NCBI GenBank assembly: GCA_019648995.1
Contig: BLXT01005777.1
Location: 1,657,184 to 1,681,322, forward strand
Direction of reading: 5' to 3'
Source: Plakobranchus ocellatus
Lineage: Eukaryota; Mollusca; Gastropoda; Plakobranchidae
Length of the DNA stretch: 24,139 nt
Positions within the stretch are counted from its first letter, which is position 1. Each line of letters begins with the position of its first letter. The notes beneath the pieces were generated by a model that worked only from the letters and a program-made list of their open reading frames with translations, ran no database searches and had not been told where the DNA came from. Positions 19,358 to 24,139 of the stretch are shown here, piece after piece. The position numbers were made by a program, and so were the translations under genes.

Positions 19358-22300
19358 GTAAGGATTTATTTTCTAATGATGTGTTGTTCATGTACCTTCA
19401 CAAATAGGAGTATTTAAAAAAATGTTTCGCCCCAGATTGACATGTGAATAGAAATATCTCTTCGTAGAAAGCATTTTATGTTTTAACGAGTACGTGATAA
19501 AATTTAAAGTGGGATCTGAATAGCACTGTTCATATACTTCTAAGCTTTCCACTGATGCAGAGAATGTCTGACTTGAAACAAAAATGAGTTCTCATGAATC
19601 CAACAAATTACATATATGTAATTATAGTAAACCTCATATTCAATTAGCTCTGACTTGGAAAGGTCATGGGCTTAGCAAGGGATACACGAAGCCCCCTTTT
19701 TGTACTTCCTAGGCCTTAAATTCAAAACATGCCAAATTTACCAACCTCAGATTTAGCAAGAAGCAAGGCCATTGTTGGGCTTCTGTGGTAAAGAAAAGGA
19801 AAATCACAGCAAACTAGGCTATAGATCCACATATGCAAGCATATAATTCTTGGCCTTTGTCTACACTAGGTGTGATATGAGTGTAAGTATGTGTGTTTTG
19901 AATGAAAAGTTGCGCACTGCGAGCATGGCAGAGCCAATGTGAAAGGAAAATGGTGAAATATGAGTTTCCCTGAGGCCTAACAGTGTGGGTACTCCTAAAT
20001 CTAGATGATGGGTGCAACACAAGGCAGTAATAAAAATGGATGAGGAGAGGTGGAAGCGTAAAGTAAGAATAGAAATAGCATCAGTAAAATAAAGGTGGTG
20101 GTAGGGGTTCTACAGTGCCAGAGGAGGCTAATGATCATGCCTTTAAATAAGAACTACCTAAGATACAATATCTTGAGCTTGTGTTTGAATATATTCTTGC
20201 AAGCCTTTTGTTATAAGCCTATAATTATAGTACCACAATACGATGCTTACAGTAGCCAGACTTTCAGCTGCAGGTCTCTAGTACACATATGTATCGATGG
20301 TGCTAAAATTAAGGTCTGCAAATGTATTTGTAGTCTTTATCTTGTCCCATGAATGTTTTTTTTATCTGCCTGATAAATGCATGCATATTTTTTTCCATTT
20401 AACGAGACCTTGGGTTCAATGAGAACACAACGTCAGGCTCATGTTCCATTCAATGTTCACTGTGTCATTTTATGAATTTCCATGTCTGTCATCAAATCAG
20501 AGCTAGCTTGAGCAATATTTTGTTAAAATGTAAAACCTATATGTTGGATATCAGTGGAAAAACATATTGTTGGCAGTATTAATCATTAGAGGGTGAAATT
20601 GTTGATGAATTTAAAAAAAAGTACTGCAGTAACAAAGCTGTACGATACTAAACCTTTTGTGTCTTTATTGACAAACAAAACCTTAGGATTATGAAGTATG
20701 ATCATCATATTAAATTTATAATCTTTGCTTTTAAGTTTCTTCATTTAAGCATTTAACAATATCAAGTAATTAGATCACAGTATTTCATGAGCCTGGTTTA
20801 TACTTCTGCAGCAGGCATTGTTTAAAAAGTTAAGAGGGGTAGTGTTACATTTTTTAAACTTATAAATCCCTTAAAATTAAACATTACAAATCTTTCTTTA
20901 CAATTGGAAATGTGTATTCTGTATTTTACTTATCGTCATTACAAAAGTCTGCATTCTTTTTTCACTAAAAAAAAGGATATAGACTTCATGGTTTCAATGA
21001 GTATTTGAGTGAAAAGATAGGACTACAAAGAAAAGTGCCAGATACCAGGAATCCAGTGTAAGATATCTTTACTTTCAATATTTAGTTATTTCATCTCTTT
21101 CTCTCTGTGTATGTATGTATAGCATGTATGTAAAAAAATTGTTTAAGTTCTACAGTTCCAAAATGCATGGAGTTCACTTGAATTTTTTTTATTTTTACCC
21201 AAAGTGTTGATTTTGACTACAAAAGCATTCGGTTTTTGGCAGTGTTTAGTATGACAAGTCGCTGATTTAAAGAATGTCTAAAATTTTCTTATAAAGAATG
21301 GTCTTGAATGCAAACAGAAACTACAGTGCTCATTCACAAGTATAAATCATTTACAAATTTTCATGTTTGTAAAAAAAAAATATCAAGTAATACCTATATT
21401 TAAATTATATTTCTATTGGTACTTATGCCCTAGTGATATAAAGCCATACCTTGAGTCTAAAAATTTTATATTATTTTTGTATTTTTTAGATGCAAATCTA
21501 AACAGTATGGGCAACAATTACCTACTGCCAGTATTATCATGTGTTTTTACAATGAAGCTTGGTCGACTCTTTTACGAAGTGTTCGCAGCATCTTGAACCA
21601 ATCTCCTAGTCACCTTCTGAAAGAGATTATCATCTTTGATGACAATTCATCATTTGGTAAGCTTTAAAAAAAAATATGTAAACTAGTCCTACACTGGTCA
21701 CCGAAGCAAACACACTTTCAATACCTTTCAATGGGTTTTTAATTTTTTTCTGCTTTTTTTTTTCTTTAGGAGATCAGTGACTACAAAATAAACAAATTGT
21801 TTCATTACTGTGAATTGTAAATTAGTTTTCACAAGGACACCTTTTTACTTGATATTGAAAGTCTTTTTATTTTGCGAGACTTAAGCCACAATCAGCAAGA
21901 GCCACCCATCTCAGTCTATAACCTTTCTCTCCAGCACTAATTCAGTCTTCCTTATTTTCTCTTTCCTTTTTTTTGTTTCCTTTTCTGTAAAACACTTTGT
22001 TTATCTGTTTTCTTTCATTCTAATTACAAAGTTATGCTCAACCCATGTCCGTTCTTCATGTAGATGTGTTTATCATACTTGGCATCAATTACAGAAACCA
22101 TCATTATTCCAATGGTAAAAAGAGAAGAAAAAAGAAAAAAAAAAGCCTTGATTAGTAATTTGTATAGATCTGAATTATTCTCAAATAATTACAAAAGCAA
22201 ACTTTCAATGAGCGAAAAGAAAAAAAAAACATCACATCACATCACATTGCATGGCATCACATACACAGCCTCGCACAAACATCTGATAATGAACTTCGGA

Positions 22301-24028
22301 TCCCTAAGTTTTGTATCCATATTGGAAAATAATGTAAAAAATTGAATAACTGTGTTCAAATATGCTTCTGGCACATTCTATTCTTATCAAATTAACATGA
22401 ACATGAAATCTTCCCCCTCCCCCTTCAGTATCAAAAACACTAATTTAGTCTCTTTGTTCTGCTTCAAAATATTGTTCTACTTCTAAACGTTTATGATTAT
22501 GTTGTATATCATACAAAAAATTACAATGTTATCAGTAAAGCTTAGCTTAAAATTTCATGTATTTTGTGTGTGTATGTGTGTGTGGTTATGTATTTTTATC
22601 AGAAAATTTAGGTCTACAGCTTGAAACATACTTAGAAAACAATCTGCCCAAAGTGAAGCTTTTTCGAAGTATAAAACGACTGGGCCTGATCCGAGCAAGA
22701 ATGGCTGCTGCAATGCATGCAACAGGAGAGGTAAGTCTATGCGTACATGTTTTACAATACATAACACATAGAGTCATATTATCTTTTTTTTCCCCAAAAA
22801 CTATGACATTTTATTTTGTTTAAAATTATTTAAATGGACCTTCTTTTTTTTTTACATAATTTTTTTTTTCTTTCTGGGGGGGGGGCATGGGCTTTAGCTT
22901 TAGATAATTTTATCTAAGTGCTGTGTACGAAATTGAACTCTTGGCTCATATTCCTCTTTCCAGGTGCTGGTTTTCCTAGACAGTCATATTGAGGCTGTTG
23001 AAATGTGGTTGGAACCCCTACTGGATAGGATAGCCAGACACAGAAAGACTGTTGTGGTACCTGTAGTTGATACCATCGAACCAGAAACTTTTAAGTTTAC
23101 TCCTGCAAAGCTGGTGAGAGGAGGGTTTACATGGTCACTTCTCCATAACTGGGAGTCGGTTCCAAAAGATATTGCAAAGGCTGTTGACGAGACGGCAGAA
23201 CCTTTCATGTAAGTTTCTGAAGACACTTTTTTTTCTTTAGAGCATTTAAGCTTAAATTTGTTTCACTGTTTACTGCTCTACTATTCGACCTGCAATTTAA
23301 GGAAAATTAGAAAAAAAATAGTCATAAATGGCTTCCAAACATTCTTGGTTTATCAGCATATTTCCTATGATAAATTTGTGCTGTACTGTTTAATTATTAT
23401 TATGTTTTTTTAATTTTCTACATTTGCTTTTATCATGTTATGCACATATGTACATCTGATGTTTACAGTAATAATACATGCTTTGACAGTTGGGTATTAA
23501 GGCCTGTGTAGTATGTAGTTCTAAAATTTTGTTTTGTTTTTCTTTTTAATTAACTTTAATCTTTTTTTTTTTTTTATGATACAAAGTATGGTGCGCTCTT
23601 TTGTTGCAATTTTGACTGACATTTGATGCAAATGGCATTAGTGTCTCTTACTAGGTCTTGAGCAGTTCCTGTAACTTTCTCTTATGTCTTGATTTACAGT
23701 TTGGGCTCTGACTCAAAACGCTGGTGTGACCTATATGTTTTTTTTTCGTTTATGTCCAAATGCATATGTTGGTTTAAATTTGTCAATTTGTGATTTTGAG
23801 AATAAGAAAAATGATATGATATTTAAAAAAAATTCCCCAAAACAGTCTATTTAGACTTAAATGATACAGCTTAATAAATAAAACGATTGTATTTATGTAT
23901 GTATTTTAAGGTCACCAACTATGCCTGGTGGTCTTTTTGCAATGGATAAAACATACTTTTATGAGCTAGGAGAATATGACGCTGGTATGGATATATGGGG
24001 AGGTGAAAACATGGAGATTTCTTTCAGG
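19081..24028 (+). CDS. Polypeptide N-acetylgalactosaminyltransferase (GT27), GALNT11/35A-like, 3' partial
   Basis: Six exons join in phase: 19081-19357, 20976-21057, 21490-21656, 22603-22730, 22964-23208, 23911-24028 (1017 bp, 339 residues). The product would be a type II Golgi enzyme moving GalNAc from UDP-GalNAc to Ser/Thr, the first step of mucin-type O-glycosylation. Seen: a hydrophobic anchor at about 7-21; an acidic stem; KVPDTRN before Cys121; [20 protein letters not shown]; the GLIRARM region; D224-S225-H226, the metal-binding Dx[24 protein letters not shown]; and W329-GGEN, the acceptor-side family motif. KVPDTRN and GGLFAM...[12 protein letters not shown] suggest the GALNT11 / insect 35A branch, but the paralogue needs a tree. 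The last exon seen ends in phase 0 at a good donor, and the rest, with any ricin-type lectin domain, lies past the window. The stem is short. Confidence 0.92.
19358..20975 (+). other. GALNT intron 1
   Basis: 1.6 kb between the stem exon and the first luminal exon. It is AT-rich, with no exon, RNA gene or recognisable repeat seen. Splicing across it keeps frame (phase 1 to phase 1). Confidence 0.75.
20976..21057 (+). CDS. GALNT coding exon 2
   Basis: 82 bp, residues 94-119 with split codons on both sides. It encodes [20 protein letters not shown] and then PDTRNP, the family segment FN..(L/V)S..I...R.VPDtR that precedes the first conserved cysteine. The acceptor ends in an A-run (CACTAAAAAAAAG), unusual for lack of pyrimidines next to AG. 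The donor is GTAAGA. Confidence 0.88.
21490..21656 (+). CDS. GALNT coding exon 3 (start of catalytic GT-A domain)
   Basis: 167 bp, residues 121-175 plus split codons. It encodes [20 protein letters not shown], then [19 protein letters not shown] and [11 protein letters not shown], the nucleotide-binding N-terminal part of the GT-A fold. The acceptor is ATTTTTTAG and the donor GTAAGC. Confidence 0.95.
22229..22264. repeat. ATCAC pentanucleotide repeat
   Basis: Three perfect CATCA units followed by degenerate ones, in GALNT intron 3. Confidence 0.85.
22564..22585. repeat. (TG)n microsatellite
   Basis: A GT run interrupted by one A, placed about 20 bases ahead of the exon 4 acceptor of the GALNT gene. 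GU-rich tracts at such positions can influence acceptor use, but nothing here shows that. Confidence 0.85.
22603..22730 (+). CDS. GALNT coding exon 4
   Basis: 128 bp, residues 177-218. It encodes [20 protein letters not shown] and then [17 protein letters not shown], the conserved (E/L)GLIRaR..ga..A.Ge helix that precedes the metal-binding strand. The acceptor is TTTTTATCAG and the donor GTAAGT. It ends in phase 0. Confidence 0.95.
22964..23208 (+). CDS. GALNT coding exon 5 (DxH motif)
   Basis: 245 bp, residues 219-299. It starts [20 protein letters not shown], in which Asp224 and His226 form the DxH manganese site, and continues with [13 protein letters not shown] and [18 protein letters not shown]. 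The acceptor is CTCTTTCCAG and the donor GTAAGT. Confidence 0.96.
23209..23910 (+). other. GALNT intron 5
   Basis: About 0.7 kb of AT-rich DNA with long T-runs. No exon or repeat family is recognised, and the flanking exons join in phase 2. Confidence 0.75.
23911..24028 (+). CDS. GALNT coding exon 6 (WGGEN motif); gene continues beyond window
   Basis: 118 bp, completing residue 300 and encoding 301-339: [20 protein letters not shown], then [27 protein letters not shown] is diagnostic for the GT27 family. The acceptor is GTATTTTAAG and the donor GTGAGT, ending in phase 0. At least one more exon must follow outside the window. Confidence 0.96.
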
Positions 24029-24139
24029 GTGAGTATTAGTTTGATTTCTGATAATTGAAGAAGAAATTTGAACAACATAAATGAGGTCAAGTTAGGTTGC
24101 TCTCTATCTAGGCCAGACAGGGATATTCAATGTGTGTTC

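Larger units (their letters stand above)
21657..22602 (+). other. GALNT intron 3
   Basis: About 0.95 kb containing the ATCAC and TG microsatellites and pyrimidine-rich tracts. No coding exon is seen. The plus-strand frame at 22064-22345 is closed by low-complexity lysine runs and matches nothing known. Confidence 0.75.

Noticed and set aside
22229..22264. CRISPR-like short repeats
   Set aside because: They are a 5-bp microsatellite without spacers, in an animal intron.

Overview
The window is animal nuclear DNA: AT-rich, intron-dense, full of simple repeats and decayed retroelements, with GT-AG introns and no bacterial gene layout. The proteins are metazoan. ATCTAG-type repeats, frequent 'taggcct' words and tRNA-derived SINE debris suggest a mollusc, perhaps a heterobranch gastropod. 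That taxonomic call is inference only.

Two genes lie head to head. On the minus strand, bases 3403-14041 hold a complete NHLRC2 orthologue. I rebuilt eleven coding exons whose phases all close, giving 2097 bp and 698 residues: a thioredoxin-like domain with a C-I-N-C centre, a run of NHL beta-propeller repeats, and a C-terminal beta-rich domain. A poly(A) signal lies about 140 bp past the stop. On the plus strand, from 19081 to the right edge, are six coding exons (339 residues) of a Golgi polypeptide N-acetylgalactosaminyltransferase (GT27, closest by eye to the GALNT11 / insect 35A group). They cover the membrane anchor, the stem and most of the catalytic domain through the WGGEN motif; the remaining catalytic part and any lectin domain lie outside.

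Region by region: 1-3256 is 3' flank with no gene I can support. 3403-14041 is NHLRC2; intron 4 (9000-11225) collects repeats, including a decayed inverted copy of the gene's own exon 6, and intron 7 carries a nearly perfect 205-bp tandem duplication. 14042-19051 is the 5-kb intergenic space, with ATCTAG repeats and a weak TATA candidate near NHLRC2, then a SINE next to a retroelement 3' end, and a CAG/TAG-rich trinucleotide tract. 19052-24139 is the GALNT gene.

The two proteins have no known joint pathway (cytosolic redox/scaffold-like protein versus Golgi O-glycosylation), and their adjacency need not mean anything functional. I found no new biological system. The most interesting structure is the inverted exon-6 copy, which could let the NHLRC2 transcript fold back on itself.
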